Origin: Prorocentrum cordatum
Taxonomy: Eukaryota > Sar > Dinophyceae > Prorocentrales > Prorocentraceae
Reading direction: 5' to 3'
Assembly: GCA_963575745.1 (NCBI GenBank)
Contig: CAUYUJ010014262.1
Span: forward strand, 81,901 to 145,900
Length of the DNA: 64,000 bases
Shown: positions 23,572-34,301 of the stretch, in pieces
How positions within the stretch are numbered: position 1 is the first letter of the stretch
Layout of the letters: every line of letters begins with the position of its first letter
Made by a program: the position numbers and the translations under genes
Notes under the pieces: model-generated
Seen by the model: only the letters and a program-made list of their open reading frames with translations
Told to the model about the DNA's origin: nothing
The model's database searches: none

Positions 23572-23735
23572 GGGGCCCAGGGACACACAGATAGATACAC
23601 ACAAACAAGAGGATTCCCCACATTTTTCCATACTTTCTGGGTTTCTGTCTTCCCCCCCCCTTCCCCTGTTTTCCCATGTTTTCCTGGGGGTCGACGGTGA
23701 ATTGTGCCTGTGTGTCTTTTCCCCTCCTGAGCCTG
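23572..23735. repeat. Interspersed repeat P (ACACACAAA...CCCACTTCCCATATTTTCC), copy 1
   Basis: About 160 bp beginning near GGACACACA and ending near TGTGTCTGTGTG. Other copies are at 25676-25835, 26460-26625, 54771-54928 and 58536-58695, all in the same orientation. It is AT-richer than the surrounding DNA and contains TATTTTCTGGGTTTCTGTCT. Non-coding. Confidence 0.85.
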
Positions 23736-23799
23736 GGAGGACGCCGGCTATTCGGCCACACGGCCCGAGGCGGGAGCGACCTCTGCTGCGCGACTTCAC

Positions 23800-24002
23800 T
23801 AGGGGAACAAAAAGTGGCATGAACATAAAAACTCGGAGGTCCGCGCGGATTTCTCGGATCGGCGCTGGGGCCCCCCCTCCCTGGCGCCTCCGGCGCCGCC
23901 CCTGGCGCGCTCCGCGCGCCAGGGAGGGGGGCCCCAGCGCCGATTCGAGAAATCCGCGCGGACCTCCGAATTTTTATGTTTATGTCACTTTTTGTTCCCC
24001 TA
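23800..24002. mobile_element. 203-bp foldback element, TAGGGGAAC ends, 5-bp target duplication (family T-like)
   Basis: A near-perfect inverted repeat: TAGGGGAACAAAAAGTG and, inverted, CACTTTTTGTTCCCCTA, with arms running through TCCGCGCGGATTTCTCG to a GC-rich loop. Flanks are TTCAC (23795-23799) and TTCAC (24003-24007). A diverged copy is at 53817-54016. It shares the TAGGGG...CCCCTA termini and 5-bp duplication with the elements at 22407 and 22759, which suggests one transposase system. Confidence 0.8.
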
Positions 24003-24331
24003 TTCACGGGGGACGCGGGATGGCCAAACCTGGGCGCGCAAGCCGCTGCCATCGTTTCGCGCTTAGGGATCGGGGGACCCCGTGGGGCCCGCACCAAAGG
24101 TCACTCTTGCGTCTAGTCGAGCTATACACCTACACCGACCTGGCCAGGCTCCCCAAACATGATCGCGTCGCTAAAAACACGGCTGGACATGTTTTGGCCC
24201 TGTTCGGCCTCCGCGCGGACCCCAGGGCCGTCACAGAACGACTCGGGATTAAAATACACGGTCCCAGGGAAGTGTCGGGACTTGTGGTGACCTGGTGCTG
24301 ACAAAATCAGGACGTCGCACGTCTGGGTAAT

Positions 24332-24465
24332 CAACATCATCAGCATCACCACCAGCATCGTCAGCGTCATCACCTTCACCATGAACATCGTCAGCAGCAT
24401 CACCAACACCATCAGCATCACCGTCACCAGCAACATCGTCAGCTCGTCAGCGTCATCGTGGGAGG
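24332..24465. repeat. ATC/CAGCATC imperfect triplet repeat
   Basis: Clustered ATCATCAGCATCACC-type words. The stretch 24003-24331 before it includes a fragment of the family V element at about 24050-24125. No gene is visible. Confidence 0.75.
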
Positions 24466-24469
24466 GCCG

Positions 24470-24620
24470 GTACTTCTGCAACGGCTCCCAGCTTCGCGCT
24501 TCGCGCTGCGCGAAAAACTTCGCGCTCTCGCGCCGCCTCCCAGGGGAGAAGAGGAGGAAGAGGAGGAATCGGAGCCGAACCGCGAAGCGCGAATAACTTC
24601 GCGCCCTCGAGGGCGCCCTT
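24470..24620. repeat. TTCGCGCTTCGCGCTGCGCGAA repeat, copy 1
   Basis: A palindromic GC-rich module (TTCGCGCTTCGCGCTGCG, CTCCCAGGGGAGAAGAGG, CCTCGAGGGCGCCCTTGTG) that recurs at 58795-58955. Partial words return at 24900-24950. Confidence 0.75.
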
Positions 24621-25119
24621 GTGAAGTGGTGCCGTTCGGTTTTCGGTCGAATTCTGGTCCGCGCTCGTGTGGTAACCCGCGCAGCTACAACCAACTGGGG
24701 GTCGCACCCGTCGAGGGGACTTCGGAGAGCCAGCGGGGCTGGAAGACACCTCGAGCGCAGCGGCCGCTCAACGAGCAGCCCAAGACGCTCTGCGTCCTGG
24801 GGGCCCCGCGCTGAAAAGCCAGGGCGCCGCACGCCCGGGGGTACACAGCGCGCCCTCCCGGCTCGGGCAGGGGGCGGCATCTTCCCCGCCCCCCAGGAGG
24901 AATCGGAGCCGAAGCGCGAAGCGCGAAGAACTTCGCGCCCTCGAGGACGCTCTGCGCTCTGGGGGCCCCGCGCTGACAAGCCAGGGCGCCGCACGCCCGG
25001 TGGCACACAGCGCGCCACTCCCGGCTCGGGCAGGGGGCGGCATCTATAGACCCCGCCCCCCAGGGCCCGGCACCGGCGCAGGGGTGTACTGACATCGCAG
25101 ACGTGTGCGACGTCCTGCT

Positions 25120-25245
25120 TTTTCCTCCTCCTCCTCCTCCCCTCCTCCCTCCTCCTCCTCCTCCTCCTCCTCCTCCCTCCTCCTCCCTCCTCCTCCTCCT
25201 CCTCCTCCTCCTCCTCCTCCTCCTCTTCCTCCTCCTCCTCCCAGG
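25120..25245. repeat. (TCC)n microsatellite
   Basis: CTC triplets with few interruptions. A second run lies at 25425-25480. Between them is a fragment of repeat family R (GGTCCTGGGGAATGGG). Confidence 0.95.
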
Positions 25246-25675
25246 GATCCAACGTAGTGAAAAAATCAGGACGGACTGGTTTCGCACAGTTCTGCTCTAT
25301 TGGGGCCCTCGCTGGGCCTCGGGACCGTCAAAATTCGACTCAGGGTAAAAAACCGGTCCTGGGGAATGGGTCGAGACTTCCGGGGTCCCCGTATATGGAA
25401 AAAATCATGACGTCGGATCTCTCGGCTCCTCCTCCTCCTCCTCCTCCTCCTCCTCCTCCTCCTCCTCCTCCTCCTCCTCACGCGGTCTCCGGAAGTCTCG
25501 ACCCCTTCCCAGGGGCCGGCTTTTCATCTTCCGCAGTTTTTCTTGACGGCCCCCGGGCCCGGCGAGGGCCCCAGCAGAAAACCCACCCTCATGGTAATCA
25601 CCCCGACACGCGGAGCCGTGCAGTAAGCGCACCCGGAGCAGGAATCGAACAGGGCAGGGCTGTTTAGTTGAAGGA

Positions 25676-25835
25676 GCCCTGGGACGCACAAATAAATACA
25701 CACAAATAAAAGAATCCCCCATATTTTCCAATATTTTCTGGGTTTATGTCTTCCCCCCCACTTCCCATATTTTCCAATATTTTCTTAGGGATCGACGATT
25801 AATTGTGTCTGTGTGTTTTTTCCCCTCCTGATTAG
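25676..25835. repeat. Interspersed repeat P, copy 2
   Basis: Matches the copies at 23572, 26460, 54771 and 58536, including CCATATTTTCCAATATTTTC and TCGACGATTAATTGTGTCTG. Confidence 0.85.
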
Positions 25836-26004
25836 TGAACGCTCAGGGCCACTGAGCAAACGCCAGTCATCGGGGCCGGGTGGTCTCGCCTCCCTTGCCC
25901 GGAGGCCGAAATCAGTGCAGTGCCTCCCGCCGTGGACTTTTCAAGGCCCGAGGGGGTTTGGGATATTTACTCTGACCACCTACCAGACCACCCCAACCCA
26001 CCCT

Positions 26005-26164
26005 TAGGTCGGGCGTGTCCCCCTACAGGTGGATTTTCTACGAAAACTAACAAATCCCCCAGCAAATACCTCCCCAAAAAATAAAACTGGGCAAAATTTC
26101 GTCCCCGTATTTTTTGGGGGTCTATGTTTGAATGTCCCTGCTGTAGAGGGACAGGCCCGACCTA
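26005..26164. mobile_element. Family M Mutator-like TIR element inside family G
   Basis: Ends TAGGTCGGGCGTGTCCCCCT and, inverted, AGGGACAGGCCCGACCTA. Length is 160 bp. The 10-bp flanks (AACCCACCCT and AACCTGACCC) are only loosely alike, so the target duplication has decayed or the insertion site was altered. Confidence 0.75.
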
Positions 26165-26258
26165 AACCTGACCCGAAGACCCAAATTTCGGGTTTGGGGG
26201 GGTACGGGCTCCGTATGTGTTTCCTCATTGTTCCCCGACCCCCCCCACTGAAAATCCG

Positions 26259-26400
26259 ACCAGCCATAACTGGGGGAGCTGTGGTCCTTACCCCCCTGGG
26301 GGAACCCATCGCCTCGACGATCTCTCGAGAGGGGTGTCGAAATCGATGGGTTCCCCAGGAAGGTAAGGACCACGGCTCCCCCAATTGTGGCCGGCCTGAC
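26259..26400. mobile_element. Hairpin insertion with ~55-bp arms inside family G
   Basis: The left arm contains GGTCCTTACC and GGGGGAACCCATCG. The right arm contains CGATGGGTTCCCCAGG and GGTAAGGACC. Relative to the copy at 54123 the host sequence ACTG.AAATGGAGGG is split here, with AAT on both sides, so a 3-base target duplication is possible. Confidence 0.65.
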
Positions 26401-26459
26401 AATGGAGGGCACATGGAGGCATTCGGGTTAGGTCGGGGTGGTTTGGTGGGCGGTGTTTG

Positions 26460-26866
26460 AAGGGGCCCCAGGACACACAAATAAATACACGCAAATATAG
26501 AAATATTCCCCATATTTTCCCATATCTTTTCTGGGTGTCTGTCTTCCCCCCCCACTTCCCACATTTTCCCATACTTTCGGGGGAAGCGAGGATTCATTGT
26601 GTCTGTATGCTTCTTCTCCTCCTGAAGCCTGAGGGGCAACGCTCGGGGAGGGGGATCGGCTCCGAGGGGGAGGCATCGACCTGGAATCGGCGATGCATCG
26701 CTGGTGGGTCGGCAGCTCCGCGCGGTCCTGGGCGCAACGGGCCATCGGGCCCCCATCGGCGACCAATGGGCGATTGGGGGATCATGTGCCCCCCCCTGAA
26801 CCTGTCACCCTCCCCCCTCACGTTGCCTGCAGGATCGGTCAGCATCGCATCGGGAAGTCGCGTTTT
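26460..26866. repeat. ~400-bp module shared with 54771-55163
   Basis: Repeat P (26460-26625) followed by a 240-bp segment with GGGGATCGGCTCCGAGGGGG, CGGCGATGCATCGC and GGGGGATCATGTGCCCCCCC, nearly identical to 54771-55163. The second part begins with GGCAACG and ends near CGTTGCC, so it may itself be an element with short inverted ends. A diverged copy is at 29745-29935. Confidence 0.85.
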
Positions 26867-27054
26867 CCTCCCGAGGTGTTGGCTTGCCCTCGGAGGGCCA
26901 GCGCGGCGGCCAGCGACAGCGGCCGCGCGGCGCCGGGGTCGGGCGGCGCGGAGGCCACTGCGGAGGCGCGGCGCCGCGCCTCGACCTGGCCGCCCCCGCC
27001 GGCGCGCCCCCGCGGCCCCGACCTGCCGCCGCCCGCGGCCGCGGCCTGCCGTTG

Positions 27055-27056
27055 TT

Positions 27057-27109
<53 letters not shown>

Positions 27110-27225
27110 GGTCGTCGTCGTGGTCGTCGTCGCGGTCGTCGTCGTGGTCGTCGTCGCGGTCGTCGTCGCGGTCGTCGTCGCGGTCCTCGTCGTCGTCGTC
27201 GTCGTCGTCCTCGTCGTCGCCTGCC
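27055..27225. repeat. TCG/GTC triplet array
   Basis: TCG triplets with CGGTCGTCGTCG interruptions. Frames are stop-free and not coding. Confidence 0.95.
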
Positions 27226-27624
27226 GCAGGCAACGCAGCTGCAGCGCCGCGGCATGGTGCGCTCGCATGCTGAGGAACTTCTCTGGGCCTGGGGGGGGGG
27301 TGGCGTTCCCAAACATGCTCGCGTCGTAATAATAATCAGGACGGAAGGTTTTTCGCCATCCTCTGTCTCCAGTGACTCGCTGGGCCCCGGAACTGTCGAA
27401 AACGGATCAGGATGAACGAAAAACGGTCCTGGGGAAAGGGTCGGGACTTCCAGGGACCCCGCACTCAACAAATCAGGACGTCGCGAGCCTGAGTTGTCCC
27501 CTTCCAACCTGCGTCCACCTCCTCCACCATTCCTTTTCCTTATAGATGACTCTTCCCTGTCGCACACCGAGGCGTGTCGGTAGGGCGGGCCGGGGGTTTC
27601 GCCTGAAACACCCTCGTCATTCAT

Positions 27625-27835
27625 GATCCTGAGGCTTGAAACTTGCAAGATTTTCACGAGTAGAAAGCGACTGGTTTTCAACATGTAGTTATCGCCTTAG
27701 GGCCGCGCGCATTCGCTTAAAAAGTGTGAAACCGTTTCACGATGGAAGGCGGCTCCTTTTCAACATGTGGCTCTCGCCTTGGTGCCGCGCACGTGGGACT
27801 TACAAATTTGCATCAGCTTCAAAGATGGGAGAGAG
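27625..27835. repeat. Dispersed repeat S (CTTTTCAACATGTGGCTCTCGCCTT)
   Basis: Two overlapping copies. Related sequence occurs at 29440-29760 and 48500-48890, sharing AACATGTGGC, TCTCGCCTTAG and GCGCCGCGC. The edge GAGACTTCCTCACCACTTACGA-type words recur at 41700-41720 (inverse) and 48482-48520. Function unknown. Confidence 0.65.
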
Positions 27836-27894
27836 CGTGACATACTGCCGCTCTGCTGTGGAAAATTCCCCCGCCTCCTCCTCTGTAGCGCTGC

Positions 27895-28130
27895 CCACCC
27901 CCGCTCCCACCGAAAATCCCCCCCCCCCCCTGCTCGAACCCCCACCCCCACCCCTTCCTGGGACAACCCCCCCTCCCCACCCACCCACCCCACCCCTCCG
28001 GAAAACCAGTGGGGTCACCACCAGTTCGAACCCCCCCTCAAAAACCGGAAGGGCACTACGGATTAGAACCCCCACCCCCCTCCCCCCTCCTCCCCTCCCC
28101 CCCCTACTCGCCGCCGGCAAACGACTCCGG
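27895..28130. repeat. C-rich low-complexity sequence
   Basis: Runs of CCCCC with CACC interruptions leading into the minisatellite. Nothing coding. Confidence 0.8.
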
Positions 28131-29225
28131 GGTCCCCGCCACCGTCCTCACCACCACCCTCAACACCGTCCCCACCACCACCGTCCCTCCAACCACTGTC
28201 CCACTGTCCCCACTGTCCCCACCACTGTCCCTCTGTTCCTGTTGTTCCCACTACTGTCCCCTCTGTCCCCACCAGTTCCCCCAACACTGTCGCACTGTCC
28301 CCACTGCCCCCACCACGGTCCCCACCACGGTCCCACTCTCCCCACTGTCCCCATTGTCCCCGCCACTGTGCCACTGTCCCCAGCACTGTCCCACTGTCCC
28401 CACTGTCCCCGCCGCTGTTCCAGTCCCCACTCTTCCCGCCACTTTTCCAGTCCCCACCACTGTCCCCACTGCACCACTGTCCCATTGTCCCACCACCGTC
28501 CTCACCACCGCCCTCACCATTGTCCCAACCACTGCCGTCCCCACCACTGTTCCACTGTCCCGATTGTCCCCACCACTGTCCCACTGTTCCCTCACCACTG
28601 TCCCCACAACCGCCGTCCCCACCACTGTCCCGCTGTCCCCACCACTGTCCCACTGTCCCCACTATGTCCCCACTATTCCCACCACTGTCCCCACTGTCCC
28701 CACCAGTGTCTCCACTATTGTCGCATTGTCCCCACCACTGTCCCCACCACTGTCCCCACCACGGTCCCACTCTCCCCACTGTCCCCACCACTGTTCCACT
28801 GTCCCTACTGTCCCCACCACTGTCCTACTGTCCCCACGTCTCCACCGCTGTCCCGCTGCGTTGTCCCACTGTCCCCACTGTTCCCACCACTGTCCCACTG
28901 TCCCCACTGTCCCCACCACTCTCCCCACTGCACCACTGTTCCATTGTCCCACCACCGTCCTCACTACCGCCCTTACCACTATCTCCATCACCATTGTCCC
29001 CACCACTGTCCTGCTGTCCCCACTGTCCCCTCACCACTATCCCACTGTCCCCTCACCACTGTCCACACCACCACCGTCCCCATCCCACTGTCCCACTGTC
29101 CCCACTACTGTCCCCACCAGTGCCCCCACCGATGTCGCACTGTCTCCACCATTGTCCCACTGTCCCCACTGTCCCCACCACTGTCCCAATGTCCCCACTG
29201 TTCCCACTGGTGTCCCACTGTCTGG
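28130..29225. repeat. 1.1-kb CCACTGTCCC minisatellite
   Basis: Imperfect tandem copies of CCACTGTCCC and CCACCACTGTCCC. Translations are repetitive (CPHHCPTVPTV-like on plus, Gly/Trp/Gln-rich on minus) and carry no domain. Confidence 0.93.
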
Positions 29226-29744
29226 AATGGGGGAGGAGGGGGAATTGTTTGCCGGCGGCGAGGGGGGTGGGGGGTTCGAACCCGTAGTGGCCCCCTCCGT
29301 TTCATGATGAACCAGGGGGGAGGGGGGGAGGGTTGGAAACCTCCAGTGACCCTCCCCCGGTTTTCGAGGGGGGCCGGCGACGGGTTGGACCCTCCCGGTG
29401 GCCCCCCCTGGTTTTCTGCCAGCAGCGGCAGAACACACTCTTTCAAAGACGGAGGGCGGCCCCTTTCAAAATGTGACTCTCGCCTTAGCGCCGCGCGCTT
29501 TCGTCTTAACAGCTTACACCATTTTCAAGGATTCGCATGGCCGAAGTGCCAGGAATGGTGTTCCGGTAGGATTAAAAATTGTCAGGACGCAACAGTCGAA
29601 TCAACTCGTGGTGTTTAAGTCCTGGTGACGGTGTTCTGGCAGGCCCAGACGCAACAGTCATGTTGATCTGCGGCGTTGAAGTCCCAGGAATGGTGTTCTG
29701 GCACTAAACGCGATCTCGTTGATCCACGGCGTTGAGGTCTCAGG

Positions 29745-29935
29745 GGAGCGGGGGGCATCGACCTGGAACCGGCGACACATTGCCCATAGATCGGCGATAG
29801 GCCCCGGATAACAATTCCAAACGTTCCTGGGCGGGGTGTGCTGATGACCAGGCCCCTCTCGGCAATGAGTGGACGATTGGGTGTCGATGCGCCCCACCCT
29901 GAACCTAACCCCCCCTGACGTTGCCCCTTGAGGCC
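29745..29935. repeat. Diverged copy of the 26608/54924 module
   Basis: Shares CATCGACCTGGAA, CGGCGA and a terminal ACGTTGCC with the module at 26608-26866. It lies immediately 3' of the zinc-finger exon. Confidence 0.6.
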
Positions 29936-30090
29936 GTGGTGATAGTGGCAGCAGTCGCAGTCCCCCCCGCGGGGGCACGGCTCGCCGATGCCCACGAAGC
30001 AGCAGGGGGTGCACTGGCCCCTGTGGTGGTTCCGCGATCCACGGGAGCGCACGTCCATCAGGGCGTCCCCGGCAGCCCCCGCGCGCTGCA
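29922..30090 (-). CDS. Exon with CCCH-type zinc finger, gene otherwise unrecognised
   Basis: The minus-strand frame reads RNHHRGQCTPCCFVG then IGEPCPRGGDCDCCHYHHG. This contains C-x8-C-x5-C-x3-H, the canonical spacing of CCCH zinc fingers, which usually bind RNA. A Met at 30058 precedes it by about 15 residues. The frame stays open upstream to 30367 and then looks unlike protein, so the start is uncertain. Downstream the frame runs into a dispersed repeat at 29922, so the 3' limit is also unknown. The gene could be an intact multi-exon gene cut by repeats or a fragment. I infer RNA binding only from the motif spacing. Confidence 0.5.
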
Positions 30091-30799
30091 CCGGTTCGCA
30101 CATGCCGCTCATGCTGCGTGGCGCCACCTCCAAAGGACTTTGACCATGAGGACATGTGGCCTGCGCCGCACGGCTTGCGCCCAAACAGCGGCCGATGCGG
30201 AGGAGGGAGACGATGACGACGAGGACCCAAAGAAAAACCCTGTAGACGCCACTGGTGCTGCAGCTGCAAGATGACCTCCCGGTGGAAACTTCTGCTGCCG
30301 CCTCGAATGCTGACCCCCATGCGGTCCCCGCTGGCCCCAGGAGGCCGGCCCAGCAGGGGCCGAACAAATCAATTAGTTAAGACCTTCCCCCTCGACCCTG
30401 GAGAGCTCCGAGGGCAACACTTAGCACCTCCTGGAATCACGCCCCCTCCCCCTACAGGTCTCGCCACAATCCAACGAAGCAAGGTTGAAGTCGCGCCGCG
30501 AGGAGCTTGCCCCCGCCTCCCAAATCTGAAGCCAGCGCGTCGAGGTGCTTGGGCGGGGAGGCATTCAGAGGAGCGGTCCAGCGCGCCCTTCAACTTTGAA
30601 CGAGCCGCGCAACCATGAGCACCCAATACGCCTCTCAAGTTCGAAGGGGCCACTCGACGATGACGAAGTGTGAAAAGCCACCAGGCGGTGTCGCGCTCAT
30701 GTGTTATTTCCCCCAAGCCCGCAGAACACAAACACACGAAGTCCATTCATGGGCAAACGTTATTTGACCGAGCCTGAGATGTTCAACCTACTTGAGCCT

Positions 30800-30965
30800 T
30801 GGACACCAGGAACAAATCGAGCATCAACGAGGTACCGAACCTGTAGGGTTTTCACGTGTCGGGCCCTGGAAGGCGATACTCGCTCGACACTTCGCTAGCG
30901 TGTCGGGCATACGCTGTTTAGATGAATGGGTGCTCGAAATGAATGGGTGCTCGAAATGAATGCTG
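30800..30965. mobile_element. Diverged foldback element of family H
   Basis: Shares GGGTTTTCA, GTGTCGGGCCCTGGAAG and GGTGCTCGAAAT with the better-preserved, inverted copy at 44934-45058. Confidence 0.5.
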
Positions 30966-31164
30966 AAACATTGTCCTTCAATACGATGGGCGCAACATAA
31001 GACCGAACATCAGACCCGCTTCCCCTCGTGGGGGCTCCATCCGCTCCGGTCGACGAGCCGCTGCCGCCCCCTGGCAGCGAGGACGGACGCGGGCTCGTGC
31101 CAGGCTGCAGCTCGATGGCGGCAGTGCGCAAGAGTGGCCGGCAGGGGAAACGTCACCACGCTCA

Positions 31165-31220
31165 GGGAGGAGGAGAACAGGAGGAGGAGGAGGAGGAGGA
31201 GGAGGAGGAGGAGGAGGAGG
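31165..31220. repeat. (GGA)n microsatellite
   Basis: AGG triplets. The flanking 30966-31164 and 31221-31700 contain nothing recognisable. Confidence 0.9.
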
Positions 31221-31705
31221 CGTGCCCAAACAGGTCAGTCCACATCGCCTAGCTGCTGCTACTACGGCTGCTGCTCGAGCTGCCATCATGACTGCTGCAA
31301 GCTTCCTCCTGCTCACCTCCACCGTCACTGCTAGGCCCCCGCATCTAAACGGTTCCTCCGCAAGGAGGCCGAGGGTCCGGAGGGGAAGAGGAGGACGAGG
31401 ACGAAGAGGGGGAGAGCGGGCAGCGTGGTAGCCCAAAGCGGCTGTCACGCACATCGCATATCAACCGCTGGGGAGGGATAACAATGCGGGCATTTGTTCG
31501 GCGCGGGCACGGCTGCACTCGACAGCAGCCCGGCGGCGCCGCAACAGCCAACCTGCCAAGCTGTCGGCTGGGCAAACGACACCACACTCAGGGAGGGGGA
31601 TGAGAAGATGAGGAGGAGAGGAGGACTCGGCGTCGCGTGAATTGCGGCGAGACTTGCAGGTCCACGCGCGTGCCTCCTGCATCGACGCTGCGCCCGCCCC
31701 TGTGG

Positions 31706-31757
31706 ATTCTCCTCCTCCTCCTCCTCCTCCTCCTCCTCCTCCTCCTCCTCCTCGTTC
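31706..31757. repeat. (TCC)n microsatellite
   Basis: CTC triplet run. The region to 32570 is GC-rich with C and G homopolymers (32212-32225, 32284-32293) and no supported gene. Confidence 0.9.
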
Positions 31758-32579
31758 TCGCAGATCGACAAGGCACCCTTGAGCAAAACGCCCTCCACAT
31801 GCGCACGGGGGGCACTTCACGTGCACGCGGCACCGAAATCCGAGAGGACCCCAGCGGGGCAGCTATTCGACGTTCGAAAACACTCGGATGTATCCGGCGA
31901 GACGCACTTCGCCTCGCCAAGTCGACTTGGGGCTGCGCCCGCGCACGCGAATGCCACTGCCGAGTGAGCGCGTGCAGATTTCCTGAGTCGGCTTGTCTGG
32001 GTGGGCGTCCTCGGAATGCTTGATTGCCCTCTTCCCAGCCAGCCTCCTGCTTCCCCCCTCCTCCTCCTTCCCCTCCCCCTCCTCCTCCTCCGCCTTCTCC
32101 GGGCCCCCTCCGAGCGCAGCCGCAGGCGGAGGCCCTGCCCGGGTCGCTCACCGCGCAGCCGGGCGCGCAACCTGACGGCGGACCAGCCCCACGATGGCTC
32201 CGCTCGACCTTCCCCCCCCCCCCCCCTCCCCCTCCCGCTCCTCCCCCTATACTCGGGAGCGGCCAAGAGGGGGGCGTCCAAGAGGGGGGGGGGTGCACAT
32301 CAATCATGACCAGCGGCATGTGCGCGGCCCAGCGGGGGGACCAGGGAAGCAATGAAATAAGAAGGGGCGCCATGAGATCTGGGGAAACATCATGGCCCGC
32401 GCCATGAAGTCCACCCCCCCGTAGTCACCACCCCCCTCTTTGCCGCCCCCGATGTGCTCCTTCGGGCTCCTCGCCTCCGGGCCTCCCGAAGCTGGGCCGC
32501 CCCCGCGGGCACGGCGCGTGCTCTACTCTCCCGGGCCCCGCACGGCGCGCGCGCGGTCGCCCGTGTCGCGTCCGCGGGC

Positions 32580-32581
32580 GG

Positions 32582-32617
<36 letters not shown>

Positions 32618-32700
32618 GTCGCCGTCGTCGCCGTCGCCGTCGTCGCCGCCGTCGTCGTCGCCGTCGCCGTCGTCGCCGTCGCCGTCGTCGTGTTCGGCCT
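32580..32700. repeat. TCG/GCC triplet array
   Basis: TCG triplets with regular CCG interruptions. Confidence 0.93.
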
Positions 32701-32882
32701 GCGCGTGGCGCCGCCCCGTGCGCCGCCGCCCCGCCGCCGCGCCGAGGCCCGCGCCACAGCGCCACCTGCAGGACCTCGCCCCGGAGGTCGTCGGCGTTCC
32801 GCTCGAGCCTCGGCCCGCCCCGCGCGGCGCTCCCCCTGCCCTCGCCCGCCGCGCCGCCGCCGCGCCCCTGGGCCTCGGGGAG

Positions 32883-32955
32883 GCGGAGGAGGAGGAGGAG
32901 GAGGAGGAGGAGGAGGAGGAGGAGGAGGAGGAGGAGGAGGAGGAGGAGGAGGGGG
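32883..32955. repeat. (GGA)n microsatellite
   Basis: Nearly pure GGA. Bases 32960-33528 follow without a recognisable feature, apart from a direct repeat of GGGTGGCGCTCG at 33090 and 33157. Confidence 0.93.
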
Positions 32956-33528
32956 ATTTCCAACATCAACCACGGCTGCCAAGACTTCACGCGCTCTGGC
33001 AGGGCGACGCCTCCTCCAAGAGGAGATCCAGCACAAAGAGGCTGGATGAGACCATGTATTTTGAGAGAGCCTGCCTGGTTAAGCGGACTGGGTGGCGCTC
33101 GAGGTCTGTTTCATCCTCTGCCACTGTCGCCACCAGCCGCACTGGGAGAGCAAGGCTGGGTGGCGCTCGCGGTCTATTTCATCCGCTGCCACTTTCGCCA
33201 CCAACCTGCCCCCCACACCGACATCGCAGCAGCCGTGGGGTAACTAATGCCGAAAAATGGGCAAGGACGAGACAGAGCGGGAAAGGGAAAGAGCAACAGC
33301 CAGTGTCACGGTGCCGCGGAAACGGCGAGCACAACGAGGACGCCAGTCCAAGGGCAACGAACTGGCGTGCTTGACGCCAGCTCGGGGAGCTGGCCGCCAT
33401 CTGTCGCTAGAGGGAAGGCCGAACCACTTCTTGCGAGGGGACTGGGAGTGGAGGGAGGTTTGGCCCAGGGGGCCCAGGAAAGGTCCAACCTGGGCCACGC
33501 GGGCGTGGTGCGGGCTGCCAGCTTGCCT

Positions 33529-33655
33529 CGCCATCGCTCGGACGTTCATTCCCTGTGTTTTTTTCAGTTTCGTGCTTGGTTTTTTCGCCAAACGATCAAG
33601 GATGCTCCTCGATGGTCCTCGCCGAAGGAAGACTGCACACGTCCGAGCGATGCCA
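33529..33655. mobile_element. TIR element with GCCATCGCTCGGACGT ends, copy 1
   Basis: Left GCCATCGCTCGGACGT, right ACGTCCGAGCGATGCC. A second copy lies at 50423-50544. The interior GCTCCTCGATGG.CC.CGCCGA is shared. It sits at the 3' limit of the retrotransposon RNase H segment. Confidence 0.7.
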
Positions 33656-34301
33656 AGTACAGAACGAGAGATGCGCTCGGCACGGGCCGCGCGATCGGCC
33701 TCGCAATCGGCGCAGGATTCGGGCGTCCGGCGGCGGCGGGGCGAGCAGCCTGGTCAGCAGCATCGTTGCCCATCCTGTGGGCGCGAGCCTCGGGGGGAAG
33801 GTCAGGGCTGTCTGGCGCGCGGCCCTTGGCCTTAGAAACCGCACTGGCCATTGGCCCCATCGCTTGGAGCATGCAACCAACATGCGGGCGGCGAAAGGAG
33901 AGCCGAGACTGGGTGGGCTCGAGCGCAGCTTTGACCGCGTCCGGGCAGTCACTGGACATGCGACTGCCAGGTCGGCCACGATGAGAGGCCGTGCAGCAGG
34001 CCGCAGACTCCGCAGCCTGCGAGGCCTGGGGGGGGGGATGTGCGAGGAGGGAGCCAGACAAAGCACACAGTACCTCGTTCTGTTCAGGAGCGCTGGCCAC
34101 CGCCCGCCCCGCCCTGCAGAGCTCGAGAGAAACGCTTCTGAAACACGAGCCGCCAACGTAGAGCCCACCGTGGCGGACGACGTCGCGGTTGGCAGGGCCC
34201 CCCGTTTGCGAAACCAGCAAACCAGAAACATAACCATCGATCTCGATCTCGTCGGCGGGTCGCGGAAGGTAATCTCCTGGATGTACATGCAGACCACGCA
34301 T
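33560..34301 (-). pseudogene. Non-LTR retrotransposon, RNase H segment (decayed)
   Basis: The frame resembles the C-terminal RNase H of dinoflagellate LINE polyproteins: an opening DEIEIDGYVSGLLVSQ segment, then NEVLCALSGSLLAHP (the residue block containing the second acidic position), SSDCPDAVKAALEP (the TDCQ-like block) and HRMGNDAADQAARP (the GND..AD block). RNase H degrades the RNA strand of the cDNA hybrid. Several catalytic positions are not clean and the first Asp block is degraded, so the copy is probably dead. It follows the reverse transcriptase C-terminal segment on the same strand. Confidence 0.6.

Larger units (their letters stand above)
25968..26460. mobile_element. Family G foldback element with two nested insertions
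   Basis: The outer element starts with CCACCTACCAGACCACCCCA and ends with the inverse GGTCGGGGTGGTTTGGTGGG. Inside it are a family M element (26005-26164) and an independent hairpin (about 26259-26400). The uninterrupted copy at 54017-54192 shows what the host element looks like without them, giving a relative order of insertion. Confidence 0.75.

Noticed and set aside
22225-24097. 370-codon frames across 23-24 kb
   Set aside because: They translate the 192-bp tandem repeat and foldback elements. The same peptides recur per unit.
28130-29225. CRISPR-like regular repeat
   Set aside because: Units are directly adjacent imperfect copies with no unique spacers, in a eukaryotic context.
27636-29618. 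660- and 432-codon Pro/His/Cys-rich frames
   Set aside because: Translations of the CCACTGTCCC minisatellite and C-rich sequence.
31588-32407. Possible gene on either strand around 31.6-32.4 kb
   Set aside because: Composition is partly protein-like but frames on both strands compete, are broken by TCC and homopolymer tracts, and show no motif.
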